A DNA stretch of 64,000 nucleotides from Sphingomonas desiccabilis (lineage in GTDB: Bacteria; Pseudomonadota; Alphaproteobacteria; Sphingomonadales; Sphingomonadaceae). The DNA is taken from contig NZ_SDPT01000001.1 in assembly GCF_004135605.1 (NCBI RefSeq), positions 1,240,001 to 1,304,000 on the forward strand, read 5' to 3'. The notes under the pieces are model-generated. The model was not told the origin of the DNA, searched no databases, and was given only the letters and a program-made list of their open reading frames with translations. Shown piece by piece: positions 25,629 through 34,913 of the stretch (positions within the stretch are counted from its first letter, which is position 1; each line of letters opens with the position of its first letter). The position numbers and the translations under genes were made by a program.

Positions 25629-27658
25629 CGATCGGCGTTCGCCAGCTGGTGTTCTCTGCCAACGCCTTCGCAGGCGCGTTGCTGGCGCTCTTTCTCTCCT
25701 TTGCGATTGGCCTGGAACGCCCGTTCTGGGCGATGGTGACCGTGTATATCGCGAGCCAGCCGCTGTCCGGCGCCTCGGTTTCCAAAGGCGTCTTCCGCTT
25801 GATCGGTACCGCGGTCGGGGCGGGCGCCGCGGTGGTGATGGTGCCGGCGTTCGTGAACGCGCCGGTGTTGCTGACGCTCGTGATGGCCCTGTGGGTCGGC
25901 GGCTGCCTGTTCGTCTCGCTGCTGGACCGAACCCCGCGCTCCTATCTCTTCATGCTGGCAGGCTATACCGCCGCCTTTGTCGGCTTCCCGGCCGCAGGTC
26001 ACCCGGAGCAGGTGTTCGGCACCGCAGTTCTGCGCGCCCAGGAGATCGGGCTGGGCGTCTTCTGTGCGATGCTGTTCCATTCGATCGTGTTCCCGCTGAG
26101 CGTGGGCGACGCGGTGCGAGATCGCCTGCGCGACATCCTGGCGGATGCGGAGCGCTGGACCGCCGATGCCCTCGCCGGCATCGTCACGCCCGAAACCGAA
26201 ATCGAGCGCCGACGGCTCGCGAACGACACGACCGAACTCCATCTGCTCGGCACCCATCTACCCTACGACACCGCCCGCGTTCGTCCCGAACGTGGCACGT
26301 TGGCGGCGCTCCAGGACCGGCTGGTGCTGTTGCTGCCCATGGCTTCCGCGATGGAGGACCGCATCATCACGCTGCGGAGCCTGCGGGCCCTTCCGGAACG
26401 TCTCGAACGACTGGTCGAGGACGTCCGCTGTTGGGTCAAGGATCCGGCCGCGGCCGATCCAGACGCTCTGCGCGACCGGGCCGAGCAGCTTTCGAGCGAC
26501 GCGGCGCGGCGGCACGATTGGGAGGCACTTCTCCAGGCGAACCTGGCGGGGCGATTGGGAGAACTCGTCGTCCTGCTTGTAACCATCCGTTCGCTCGCGC
26601 GGGCGATCCGCTTCCCCGACGAGAAGCTGCCGGAGGGGGTGCGACAGACCATCCGGGCCGCACGCCCGCGCAAGTTCCACCTGGACCATGCGCTGGCGCT
26701 GCGGTCCGCCTTCGCCACTGTGCTGGCGATCGTCGGCTGTGCGACATTCTGGATCTTCAGCGGCTGGCCGGACGGCGCAACCGCAACGATGATCGCGGCG
26801 GTGATGTGCTGCTTCTTCGCGGCCATGGATGACCCGACAGTCGCGCAGCGCGGTTTCCTCTACGGCACCGCGGCGGGTATCCCGATCGTGGGTCTGTACC
26901 TGTTCGCGATCCTGCCGATGATCAGCGGCTTCCCGTTGCTGGCACTGGCGCTTGCGCCGCTGTTCCTGCCGCTCGGCGTCGCCGTCGCGTTTCCCGCGCT
27001 TGCCGGTGCCACGATGCCGCTCGTGGTAGGGATCGCGGGAGGGCTGGCCCTCAACAACAATTACGGGCCGTCCGACTTCGCGACGTTCGTGAACAGCAAC
27101 TTCGCGCTGTGCGCCGGCGTGCTGGCGGCGATCTTCGCCACCCGGCTGGTGCGCGTGCTCGATCCCGCGGCTGCAGTGCTGCGGGTCCTGCGCGCCGGCT
27201 GGCGCGACCTGGCCGATGCAGCGGAAGGTCGTGCGATCCGCAGTCCGGCCGATTGGACCAGCCGCATGCTCGACCGGGTGGGGCTGATCCTGCCGCGCCT
27301 GCCGCGCGCGGCCGCGGACCTGAGGCTCGCCGGCACCGACGCGCTTCGCGACCTGCGCGTGGGCCTGGGTGTGCTTCAGGTCCGGGAGGCGGCGCGAACC
27401 ACCCCCGCGGGTGCCGGTCGTGCCGAAATGGAGAGGCTGGTCGCCACGTTGGGGCGTCATTTCCGGCGGCTAGGCAATGGCGCAAGCGAGCGTCCGCCGC
27501 TGATGCTGCTTGGGGAGATCGACACGGCACTGGCGCTCGTCCTCGAGGAGCCAACCGAAATGCCCGGCCGTGAGCCGACGCTGCACGCGCTTGTCGGCCT
27601 GCGCCGCAATCTCTTTCCCGACGCCAGCGCCTGGCAACCGGAGGCCCTTGCCGCATGA
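25625..27658 (+). CDS. FUSC-family (AaeB-like) efflux transporter
   Basis: A 677-residue inner-membrane protein with two bundles of about five to six membrane segments. The first spans roughly residues 5-165 (for example RPFWAMVTVYIASQPLSG, the FUSC signature) and the second 365-520. Soluble helical regions follow each. FUSC/AaeB proteins export aromatic carboxylates such as fusaric or p-hydroxybenzoic acid with an AaeA-type adaptor. The start ATG overlaps the MarR stop, and its own stop overlaps the DUF1656 start (ATGA), so translation is coupled. Substrate is unproven. Confidence 0.9.
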   Translation: MTIGVRQLVFSANAFAGALLALFLSFAIGLERPFWAMVTVYIASQPLSGASVSKGVFRLIGTAVGAGAAVVMVPAFVNAPVLLTLVMALWVGGCLFVSLLDRTPRSYLFMLAGYTAAFVGFPAAGHPEQVFGTAVLRAQEIGLGVFCAMLFHSIVFPLSVGDAVRDRLRDILADAERWTADALAGIVTPETEIERRRLANDTTELHLLGTHLPYDTARVRPERGTLAALQDRLVLLLPMASAMEDRIITLRSLRALPERLERLVEDVRCWVKDPAAADPDALRDRAEQLSSDAARRHDWEALLQANLAGRLGELVVLLVTIRSLARAIRFPDEKLPEGVRQTIRAARPRKFHLDHALALRSAFATVLAIVGCATFWIFSGWPDGATATMIAAVMCCFFAAMDDPTVAQRGFLYGTAAGIPIVGLYLFAILPMISGFPLLALALAPLFLPLGVAVAFPALAGATMPLVVGIAGGLALNNNYGPSDFATFVNSNFALCAGVLAAIFATRLVRVLDPAAAVLRVLRAGWRDLADAAEGRAIRSPADWTSRMLDRVGLILPRLPRAAADLRLAGTDALRDLRVGLGVLQVREAARTTPAGAGRAEMERLVATLGRHFRRLGNGASERPPLMLLGEIDTALALVLEEPTEMPGREPTLHALVGLRRNLFPDASAWQPEALAA

Positions 27659-27879
27659 ACGGCCAGATCGACATCAACGGCATCTATGTTCACCCGCTGC
27701 TGATCGCGGCGATCGTCGCCTATGCGGTGTCGCTCCCGATCGAATGGGCCCTGGCCCGTGTCGGCTTCTATCGCTTCGTCTTCCACCGGGGCTTGTTCGA
27801 CTTCGCCCTGGTCGTCGTTCTGTGGGGGCTGATCGCGGCCGCCTTGTCGAACGGCACTCCCTTCGCGCTTTCCTTCTGA
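27655..27879 (+). CDS. DUF1656 (AaeX-like) small membrane protein
   Basis: A 74-residue protein starting with IDINGIYVHPLL, typical of DUF1656, with two membrane segments (about residues 14-33 and 44-64). Such proteins are constant partners of FUSC/AaeB pumps, like AaeX in E. coli, with no known function. It overlaps the FUSC stop by four bases and precedes the HlyD-type adaptor by seven bases. Confidence 0.88.
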   Translation: MNGQIDINGIYVHPLLIAAIVAYAVSLPIEWALARVGFYRFVFHRGLFDFALVVVLWGLIAAALSNGTPFALSF

Positions 27880-27886
27880 GACCGTC

Positions 27887-28822
27887 ATGAAACCCGTCAT
27901 CATCCTTCGCGTCCTGATCACCCTCGCCATCGTTCTCGCCGCCTATTTCGTCGGGGAGGCCTTGTGGCGGCATTATGAGGAGGATCCCTGGACTCGCGAC
28001 GGCCGCATCAGCGCCGACGTGGTGCAGGTCGCGCCCGACGTGTCGGGCCTGGTCACCGAGGTGCTGGTGCATGACGACCAGGAGGTGCACGCGGGCACGC
28101 CCTTGTTCATCATCGACCGGCCCCGTTACCAGCTGGCTGTGAAGCAGGCACAGGCAGCGATCGCGGCGCAGCGGGTACAGATCGCCCAGGCCCAGCGCGA
28201 GGCGCGCCGCAACCGGGTGCTGGGGGACCTGGTTCCGGCAGAGGAGCGCGAGCAGGGGGACGCGAAGGTCGAGCAGCTGCAGGCCGAACTCGCCCGCCTG
28301 CAGGTTCAGCTGGAGACGGCGCGGCTCAACCTCGCCCGCACCGAGGTCCGCTCCGGCGTGGACGGGACCATCACCAACTTTGACCTCCGGCCCGGCGACT
28401 ATGCCACCGCTGGTCGTGCGGAGTTTGCGATCATCGACCGCAAGTCCATCCATGCGGTGGGCTATTTCGAAGAGACGAAGCTTCCCCGGATCGCGGCCGG
28501 GGATCGGGTGCAGGTGCATCTGATGGGCGAGCAGCGGGTGATCGAGGGCCACGTCCAGAGCATCGCCAGCGGCGTGGACGATCGCGATCGTACCGCGGGA
28601 GACAAGTTGCTCCCGAACGTCAACCCGACCTTCAACTGGGTGCGCCTGGCGCAGCGCGTGCCCGTGCGGATCGCGCTCGACCGGGTGCCGGCCGGTCTGT
28701 CCTTGGTTGTGGGCCGCACCGCGACGGTGAACGTGGTCCATCTCGAGTCGTCCGCGGGCTCTCGCCGCGGCACCGTCACGGGCTCGCCGCAACGTCGCGC
28801 TGCCACGGAGAAGACCGCATGA
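27887..28822 (+). CDS. HlyD-family periplasmic adaptor (AaeA-like)
   Basis: A 311-residue adaptor with one N-terminal membrane anchor (residues ~5-25). A biotinyl-lipoyl half-motif VVQVAPDVSGLVTEVLVHDDQEV is followed by a coiled-coil hairpin (~85-145, rich in Ala/Gln/Glu). The second lipoyl half reads RSGVDGTITNF, and a C-terminal beta-barrel follows. It links the FUSC protein to the outer-membrane factor encoded next, whose start overlaps its stop (ATGA at 28819). No lipobox is present, so it is held by the membrane anchor. Confidence 0.9.
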   Translation: MKPVIILRVLITLAIVLAAYFVGEALWRHYEEDPWTRDGRISADVVQVAPDVSGLVTEVLVHDDQEVHAGTPLFIIDRPRYQLAVKQAQAAIAAQRVQIAQAQREARRNRVLGDLVPAEEREQGDAKVEQLQAELARLQVQLETARLNLARTEVRSGVDGTITNFDLRPGDYATAGRAEFAIIDRKSIHAVGYFEETKLPRIAAGDRVQVHLMGEQRVIEGHVQSIASGVDDRDRTAGDKLLPNVNPTFNWVRLAQRVPVRIALDRVPAGLSLVVGRTATVNVVHLESSAGSRRGTVTGSPQRRAATEKTA

Positions 28823-30261
28823 GGCCGCTGATGCTCCGAAGGCTGCTTTCGCTCCTCGCCAGCGTGGCGGCAGCGGCCTGTGCGCCTGTCGGACCGAACT
28901 ATCACCGTCCCGAGGCGGCGATCGCCGAGCGGCCGTCTGCCAAGGCTCCGTTTCTGAGCGGGAACGAGCCCGCCTTTGCCGAAACCGCAGTGCCGCAGGA
29001 TTGGTGGCGCCTGTACCGCGATCCGGTGCTCGACAGCCTGGTTGCGGAGGCGATCGCCGCCAACACGGACCTGCGCGTAGCGGCGGCCAACATCGCTCGC
29101 GCCCAGGCGCAACGGACCATCACCGAGGATGCGCGCGAGCCGCGGACCGAACTCGGCGCAGGGATCTCCCGCGCCATGCCCTCCGCGCAGGAGGAGCTGA
29201 TGCCGGGTGAGGCTTTTCCCTCCTTCTGGGTCTATTCCCTGGAGGCATCCGCGAACTACCAGCTCGACCTGGCGGGCCAGATCCGCCGGGCCATCGAGGC
29301 GGCGGATGCCGACGTGGCGGCGACACAGGCGGCATATGACGCCACCCGCGTCACCGTCGTCGCGCAGACGACGGCGGCTTATGTGGAGGCGTGTGCCGCC
29401 GGGCATGAGATCGGGGTGGTACAGCAGGCCCTCGATCTGCAGCGACGCAGCACCGAGCTCACCCGGCGGCTGGTCCGCGGCGGACGCGGCAGCACGCTCG
29501 ACGTGACGCGCTCCACGGCTCAGGAGGCGCAGGTGCGTGCCAACCTGCCGACGCTGATCGCCCAGAAGCAGACAGCGCTCTTTCGTCTGGCGACCCTCAC
29601 CGGCAAGCCGCCGGCAGAGTTCGACCGCAAGGTGGCGGCCTGCGGTCGGGAACCGCAGCTCGACCGGCCCATCCCGATCGGGGACGGCGCGGCGCTGCTG
29701 CGCCGCCGCCCCGACGTCCGGCGCGCGGAACTGCTGCTGCGCGCCGCCACTGCGCGGATCGGGGTGGCGACCGCGGACCTGTATCCCAAGATCAGGCTGG
29801 GCGCCTCGCTTGGCTCGGCCGGGCTCGCCGAGTCCTTCCTTGCGTCGGACACGTTCAAGTTCGGGATCGGTCCGCTCATCAGCTGGGAGTTCCCGAACCG
29901 CAAGCGCGTGCGCGCGCGCATCGGCATGGCCGAAGCCGACGCGGATGCGGCCTATGCTCGCTTCGACGGCGTGGTGCTCACTGCATTGCGCGAAGTGGAG
30001 ACGGCACTCACGGTCTATGCGCGCGATCTCGACCGGCGGCGCGAACGTGAGGATGCGCGGGGCCATGCTGCCCAGGCCGCGCGCGACGCGCAGACGCTGT
30101 TCCGTGCCGGCCGACAAGGCTTTCTGCCAGTCCTGGATGCCGACCGCGTCCTGATTTCTGCCGAACAAGCGCTGGCGGCGCAGGAAAGCCGCATCGCGGC
30201 GGACCAGGTGCGCTTGTTCCTGGCGCTGGGGGGCGGGTGGCAGGCCCAGCCGGCCGTCTGA
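28819..30261 (+). CDS. Outer-membrane efflux factor (NodT/OprM family lipoprotein)
   Basis: A 480-residue TolC-type channel with lipobox VAAAAC near residue 20 and the family start PVGPNYHRPEAA. It has DWWRLYRDPVLDSLVAEAIAAN and the repeated-half signature LLRRRPDVRRAELLLRAATARIGVATADLYPKI (two separate blocks, RRRPDVRRAE and GVATADLYPKI). It is the last gene of the MarR-FUSC-DUF1656-HlyD operon and completes a self-contained three-component pump. A close relative in the RND operon at 46060-47451 has the same architecture. Confidence 0.9.
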   Translation: MRPLMLRRLLSLLASVAAAACAPVGPNYHRPEAAIAERPSAKAPFLSGNEPAFAETAVPQDWWRLYRDPVLDSLVAEAIAANTDLRVAAANIARAQAQRTITEDAREPRTELGAGISRAMPSAQEELMPGEAFPSFWVYSLEASANYQLDLAGQIRRAIEAADADVAATQAAYDATRVTVVAQTTAAYVEACAAGHEIGVVQQALDLQRRSTELTRRLVRGGRGSTLDVTRSTAQEAQVRANLPTLIAQKQTALFRLATLTGKPPAEFDRKVAACGREPQLDRPIPIGDGAALLRRRPDVRRAELLLRAATARIGVATADLYPKIRLGASLGSAGLAESFLASDTFKFGIGPLISWEFPNRKRVRARIGMAEADADAAYARFDGVVLTALREVETALTVYARDLDRRREREDARGHAAQAARDAQTLFRAGRQGFLPVLDADRVLISAEQALAAQESRIAADQVRLFLALGGGWQAQPAV

Positions 30262-30356
30262 AGCGGCGCCCGGAGGCGCTCCATCGTAAATATAAGATAA
30301 TTGCAGTCGCCTCTCTGGACCGATGCCGCTAGGCTGAAAAGAAAAGGGAGGATTTG

Positions 30357-32333
30357 ATGGCATTCTTGCGTGCTACCTTGTTCCTGGGATCCGCTCTCGC
30401 CTTCGTAGGCGCGATGCCGGCCACAGCGCAGCGGACGGTTCCCGCCGCTCCGGACGCGATCGTCTACAAGACCGCGCTGACGACGAAGTGGGGGCGGGAG
30501 GTGACGCCCGAGAACGCGTGGCGCAGCTACCCGCGGCCGCAGCGGGTGCGGGAACGCTGGCTCAACCTCAACGGTCAATGGGACTATGCGATCGCGAAGG
30601 CGGGCACGCCGCAGCCCACGCAGATGCAGGGCAAGATCCTGGTGCCGTTCCCCGTCGAGTCGAAGCTTTCCGGGGTGCAGCGTCCCGTGCTGCCGGACGA
30701 CCGGGTGTGGTATCGGCGGAGCTTCGCGGTACCCGCGGACTGGGCAGGGCAGCGCGTCCTCTTGAACTTCGGCGCCGTCGACTATGAGGCAGCCGTCTGG
30801 GTGAACGGCGCCTATGTGGGAGGGCACAAGGGCGGTTCTGCGACGTTCAGCTTCGACATCACCCCGCACTTGCGCAACGGCGACAACGAACTGGTGGTGC
30901 AGGTTGCGGACCCGACCTCCGACGGCACGCAACCTCGCGGTAAGCAGACGTTGGCGCCGCAGGGTATCTGGTACACGCCGGTCAGCGGCATCTGGCAGAC
31001 GGTTTGGCTGGAGCCGGTTTCCGAACTGCACATCGCGGATGTTCGCGCCACACCCGACATCGATCGCGGTCGGCTGGAAGTGGATGTCGCGCTCAACCGC
31101 TCTGCCAACGACACCGATGCGGTGCGCCTCACCGCCAGCAAGGATGGGAGGATCATTGCGAGCACCATCGTGCGCGCCAACCGGCATGCAAGCCTGCCGA
31201 TCCCGAATGCGCATCTCTGGTCGCCCGACGATCCGTACCTCTACGATCTTTCTGCGGAGCTTGTGACGGTCAAGGACCCCTATGCCGGAGCGAAGGAACG
31301 GACGCGCACCGCCTATGACGCGCGGTTCACCGAGCGTGAGCGGGCGACCTACGCGCAAGCTCAGGTGGTCGGGGCGCCCGTGGATCGGGTCACCGGGTAT
31401 TTCGCGATGCGCAAGGTCTCGATCGGACCGGGGACCGTGCAGGGGCAGCCGGCAATCTTGCTGAACAACAAGCCTCTCTTCCAGAACGGAACGCTTGACC
31501 AGGGCTGGTGGCCGGACGGCCTGCTCACGCCTCCGTCCGAAGAAGCGATGGTCAGCGACATCGTCTTCCTGAAAAAGGCGGGCTTCAACATGCTGCGCAA
31601 GCACATCAAGGTGGAGCCGGCGCGCTTCTACCATGATGCCGACCGGCTCGGCATGCTGATCTGGCAGGACATGCCGTCCGGCGGCGACGAGGATCAGTTC
31701 GTCACCGGATCGAGCAAGGGCCAGGCGGTGCTGTCGTCGACCGAGATGACGCAGTTCCAGCAGGAACTTGCCGCGATGATCGGGGATCTCCGTTCCTTTC
31801 CCTCGATCGTGACCTGGGTCGTGAACAACGAGGGATGGGGACAATATGACTCCACGACCCTTGCGAAGCTGGTGAAGGGGATGGATCCGAGCCGGGTCGT
31901 GAACGCGGACAGCGGCTGGCTCGACGTCGCGCCGGATGTCTCCGACGTGGTCGACATCCATACGTATGAGGACAAGCCCAACGTTCCCCCGCGCTCCAGC
32001 ACTCGCGCCATTGTGATCGGCGAATATGGCGGCATCGGGCTTCCGGTGACTGGCCACGTTTGGCGCGCCGGTAAGCGCAACTGGGGATACCAGGTGGCCG
32101 CAGATAAGCAGGATTATCTGAAGCGCTATCGCGTCAAGTTCGACGAGATCATCCGCCAGGCACGCGAGGAGGGATTGAGCGCGGCCGTCTACACCCAGAC
32201 CACCGACGTGGAGGACGAAATCAACGGCCTGCTGACCTACGACCGGGCCGAGTCGAAGGCTCCCGCCGAGGAGCTTGCCCGCATAGCCGCCCCGCTCACC
32301 GGCGCGAACGTAGACCCGTATCAGGGCCATTGA
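30357..32333 (+). CDS. Glycoside hydrolase family 2 protein, secreted
   Basis: A 658-residue GH2 enzyme with a signal peptide ending near PATAQR. Domain order is sugar-binding jelly roll (RPVLPDDRVWYRRSFAVP), immunoglobulin-like sandwich, then TIM barrel with acid/base Glu in VNNEGWGQYD near 492 and nucleophile Glu in VIGEYGG near 556. GH2 retains configuration and covers beta-galactosidases, beta-mannosidases and beta-glucuronidases; the linkage is not evident. It is shorter than LacZ (about 1000) and lacks its C-terminal domains. GGGAGG precedes the ATG. It stands alone between efflux genes and the stress-type fusion genes, and might support the mannoside locus at a distance. Confidence 0.88.
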   Translation: MAFLRATLFLGSALAFVGAMPATAQRTVPAAPDAIVYKTALTTKWGREVTPENAWRSYPRPQRVRERWLNLNGQWDYAIAKAGTPQPTQMQGKILVPFPVESKLSGVQRPVLPDDRVWYRRSFAVPADWAGQRVLLNFGAVDYEAAVWVNGAYVGGHKGGSATFSFDITPHLRNGDNELVVQVADPTSDGTQPRGKQTLAPQGIWYTPVSGIWQTVWLEPVSELHIADVRATPDIDRGRLEVDVALNRSANDTDAVRLTASKDGRIIASTIVRANRHASLPIPNAHLWSPDDPYLYDLSAELVTVKDPYAGAKERTRTAYDARFTERERATYAQAQVVGAPVDRVTGYFAMRKVSIGPGTVQGQPAILLNNKPLFQNGTLDQGWWPDGLLTPPSEEAMVSDIVFLKKAGFNMLRKHIKVEPARFYHDADRLGMLIWQDMPSGGDEDQFVTGSSKGQAVLSSTEMTQFQQELAAMIGDLRSFPSIVTWVVNNEGWGQYDSTTLAKLVKGMDPSRVVNADSGWLDVAPDVSDVVDIHTYEDKPNVPPRSSTRAIVIGEYGGIGLPVTGHVWRAGKRNWGYQVAADKQDYLKRYRVKFDEIIRQAREEGLSAAVYTQTTDVEDEINGLLTYDRAESKAPAEELARIAAPLTGANVDPYQGH

Positions 32334-32345
32334 CCCGCGCCGGGC

Positions 32346-32370
32346 GGCACCGGGGGCTCGCCCCGGTGCC
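32346..32370 (+). terminator. GC-rich stem-loop after GH2
   Basis: GGCACCGGGG and CCCCGGTGCC form a perfect 10-bp stem with loop GCTCG, 12 bases after the GH2 stop. There is no T-tract, so intrinsic termination is uncertain. The following ~200 bases up to the convergent fusion gene hold no supported gene. Confidence 0.45.
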
Positions 32371-32566
32371 GTGCGAATGCGGGTCCTGGTGCAGGCGGCG
32401 CAATGCCGCAACACGGGCGGATGGAAGCAGCGAACCTTGCCGGATCCGGGCAGAGTGGCGGCTTGCGGATCAACGTCAGCCACTCTTCCGCTTGCAGGTC
32501 GGCGGGCGGCGCGTCGGGGCGAGCGCCTTCGCCACGCCCGCTCCACGTCCTGCATCCGCGAGGCGA

Positions 32567-34756
32567 TCAGCCGACGACCCGCACCGGTCGCTGAGCGGAA
32601 GCTCTCAGCGCAGACCTCTCGCGGACAAAGCGCTGGATCGCATCGTCGAGCGAGCCGAGCGGCGCCCCTCGTTGTGTGGCGAGGCCAACGGCGCCCGGCC
32701 GGGGTGCCCGCCAATCCGGAAGCGGGCCCGTGATCGCCTTCACCCGATCGGCGTCATGGCCTGCACAGGTCGCGATCCGCTTTCCGAACTCGGCCCAACT
32801 CAGCACTTCTCCGTTGCTGAGGTGCCACAACCCCGTTGCGCCATCGATCAGTAGGTCCAAAGCGGCGTCGACCAGCTGCGGTACGTAGCTGGGAGTGACG
32901 ACGTGGTCGCGCGCGGCATCGAAAGTGCCACCCGCCTCCAGGGTGTCCAGCACCGCTTGTGCAAAATTGAAACGGTCGTGCGGGGAGAAGAAGGCCGCGG
33001 TGCGGACGATCAGCGCATTGTCCAGGCCGGCGCAGCCTGCCTCCATCGCCGCCTTGCTGCGCCCATAGGCGTTGAGCGGCCGCACCGGATCTGACTCGAC
33101 GTAGGGTCGGTCCTGGTCGCCAGCAAAGACCAGATCGCTGGAGAAGCCGAGATATCCGATCCCGCGCTCGGCGCATGCTTGTGCCAGTGCCACGGCACCC
33201 GTCGCATTGGAGCGATGGCATGCCTCTTCGTCCTCTTCGGCGGCGTCGACACGGACCCAGCCGGCCGCGTTGACGACGGCCCACGGGGCAATCTCGTCCA
33301 GCGTTCGCCCGAAGCTTTGGGGCCGCTGGAGGTCGATCAGGCTGCGATCCGAAAGGACATAGGTGATGTGCCGGGCGCTACAGGCGCGCGCGAGTGCCTG
33401 GCCCAACGTACCCGTAGCGCCGAGGATCAAGAGTGGCGGAGTCGCAGGGCCCGCGTCGTGCCGCCGTGTCGTTCCGGGGTGCGGCAGCGGCGGGTGCAGC
33501 AATCGCTCCGGCCGCCGCCACCAGCCGGCTTGCTGTGCGAGCGGGTGGCGAGGGGCACCAGTTGGAAATCCGCGCCAGAGTGCGGCCAGCGCGGTAGGTC
33601 GCGGCGTCCCGCTCGATACGTCGAAGACGCCGGGCTCATAGCTTCCGGAGCCGGTCAGCAAAGTGTCCCAGCCATGGCTTCCCAATAGAGACCATGCCGT
33701 GACCGCCCGAAGGTCGCCCCCAAGCTCGCGCAGGGCACAGGCCGTGTCCCAAGCTTCCGCCGCCCAGCGCAACTGCTCCTCGCGGGTGCAGCCGTTGTGT
33801 ACCTCGGTGATCGCCACCGGAGTGTGATAGCGTTGCCAGGCCTCGCGTACGGCGCCTGCGAGCCCGGCCGGGGGCGGGTCTAGGACGCGGATCGCTTCGG
33901 TGTCGGCATAGGCTAGCCGCCCATTGCCTCCATGGGTGGACGGCGGATAGCACTGCAACCGGTGGTCGAGGAACCGATCGCTCGTGAGATAGTGGTTCAC
34001 CCCGACGATGTCGGGCGGGCAGGGCGCATCGGCGATCGCCTGCAGCCGATCGCCCAAGCCGAAGACGGCGATACGCTCCCATAGCGGGTGGTGCCGCGTC
34101 ACTCGGCCGAACAGCAGATCCCAGCCCGCCCACCGCCGGAGATTTTCGAACGCTGCCTGTTCGGTGAGGCGGGTGGTCGCATAGGCGCGCCCGAGGTCAT
34201 CCGTCTGGATCAGCTGAGCACCGGGATTGACGCGACGCACCGCCTGCATCGCCAGCCGAACGCCGTCTATCTGGTTGAGCAGCGCCAACCAGAAGGAGCC
34301 TTCATCTGCCGCGTGAGGGTACCAATGGCCGTACAGGGCCGAAAAGCGTGCAGTGGTCAGGGGTTCGTTGACCGGGGTCCAAGCCTCCAACCAGGGGTAG
34401 CGTTGCGCCACCTGACCGGCGAAGCGCGCGAGACCGGGCGCGAAGCCCGGATCGAGAAGGTTGGTGCAAGGCGGTCCGCTGCCGTGATGGACCAAGCCGA
34501 CGATCGGCCGGATACCGAGGGCGCGGAGCCTGCCGAGCCGTTCGTCGGACCAGCGCCAGTCGGCGCCGTCAGGGCCCCTTGGCGCCACCCGCTCCCAAAG
34601 CACAGGATACCGGAGCGCCTTCAGGCCGAGCTCGGCGAACCGGTCGAGATCGGATGAACGATCGTGGTGGCCGCTCAGCCGGCACTGATCGAGGTACCCG
34701 TCGCGCGTACGGTTCACCGTGCATTCGACACCACCCCAGAGCTCGATGTCCGGCAT
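32567..34756 (-). CDS. GH1-like glycosidase fused to RmlD-like sugar-nucleotide reductase
   Basis: A 729-residue two-domain protein. Residues ~1-400 are a GH1-type TIM barrel with TPVNEPL (acid/base Glu near 131) and AITEVHNG (nucleophile Glu near 318). Residues ~440-729 are a Rossmann-fold reductase resembling dTDP-4-dehydrorhamnose reductase. That part has LILGATGTLG (cofactor), a catalytic YGRSK near 563, and FSSDLVFAG. There is no signal peptide, so both domains act in the cytoplasm. The ATG at 34756 has GAGAGG upstream; an extension to 34840 is possible but would span the promoter. It is divergent from the glycosyltransferase-mutase fusion, with a GGAAC-N16-CGTT motif 28 bases before its start. 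I infer a stress-induced role in making or remodelling a glycan or glycoside. Confidence 0.82.
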   Translation of the reverse strand: MPDIELWGGVECTVNRTRDGYLDQCRLSGHHDRSSDLDRFAELGLKALRYPVLWERVAPRGPDGADWRWSDERLGRLRALGIRPIVGLVHHGSGPPCTNLLDPGFAPGLARFAGQVAQRYPWLEAWTPVNEPLTTARFSALYGHWYPHAADEGSFWLALLNQIDGVRLAMQAVRRVNPGAQLIQTDDLGRAYATTRLTEQAAFENLRRWAGWDLLFGRVTRHHPLWERIAVFGLGDRLQAIADAPCPPDIVGVNHYLTSDRFLDHRLQCYPPSTHGGNGRLAYADTEAIRVLDPPPAGLAGAVREAWQRYHTPVAITEVHNGCTREEQLRWAAEAWDTACALRELGGDLRAVTAWSLLGSHGWDTLLTGSGSYEPGVFDVSSGTPRPTALAALWRGFPTGAPRHPLAQQAGWWRRPERLLHPPLPHPGTTRRHDAGPATPPLLILGATGTLGQALARACSARHITYVLSDRSLIDLQRPQSFGRTLDEIAPWAVVNAAGWVRVDAAEEDEEACHRSNATGAVALAQACAERGIGYLGFSSDLVFAGDQDRPYVESDPVRPLNAYGRSKAAMEAGCAGLDNALIVRTAAFFSPHDRFNFAQAVLDTLEAGGTFDAARDHVVTPSYVPQLVDAALDLLIDGATGLWHLSNGEVLSWAEFGKRIATCAGHDADRVKAITGPLPDWRAPRPGAVGLATQRGAPLGSLDDAIQRFVRERSALRASAQRPVRVVG

Positions 34757-34783
34757 CCGGCACCTCTCGAAACGTCCTCCGGC

Positions 34784-34808
34784 AACGGCCCCGGCGGCGC
34801 ATCGTTCC
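34784..34808 (-). promoter_or_regulatory. EcfG-type general stress promoter for the GH1-RmlD gene
   Basis: On the minus strand, GGAAC (34808-34804), 16 bases, then CGTT (34787-34784) is an exact match to the alphaproteobacterial EcfG (PhyR-NepR-sigma) promoter consensus. It lies 28 bases upstream of the start codon at 34756, a suitable distance. Confidence 0.65.
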
Positions 34809-34849
34809 CGCCGATCATGTTGATCTATGTTGCCGGGCAAAGACTTAGT

Positions 34850-34874
34850 GGAACATTCAGCGCCAGCGAAGGTT
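34850..34874 (+). promoter_or_regulatory. Near-consensus EcfG-type promoter for the GT-mutase gene
   Basis: GGAAC (34850-34854), 16 bases, then GGTT (34871-34874) differs from the EcfG consensus at one base. It lies about 40 bases before the GTG start at 34914. Facing away from the exact match at 34784-34808, it makes a divergent stress-promoter pair in a 157-base gap. Confidence 0.5.
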
Positions 34875-34913
34875 TCCGATAAGTTACCCAGAGTAGATAT
34901 ATAGGGGGCGCGC

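Noticed and set aside
28462..32714. Minus-strand frames of 633 and 899 codons over the efflux factor and GH2
   Set aside because: They run through real genes on the other strand, carry no recognisable domain, and show the composition of antisense GC-rich frames.
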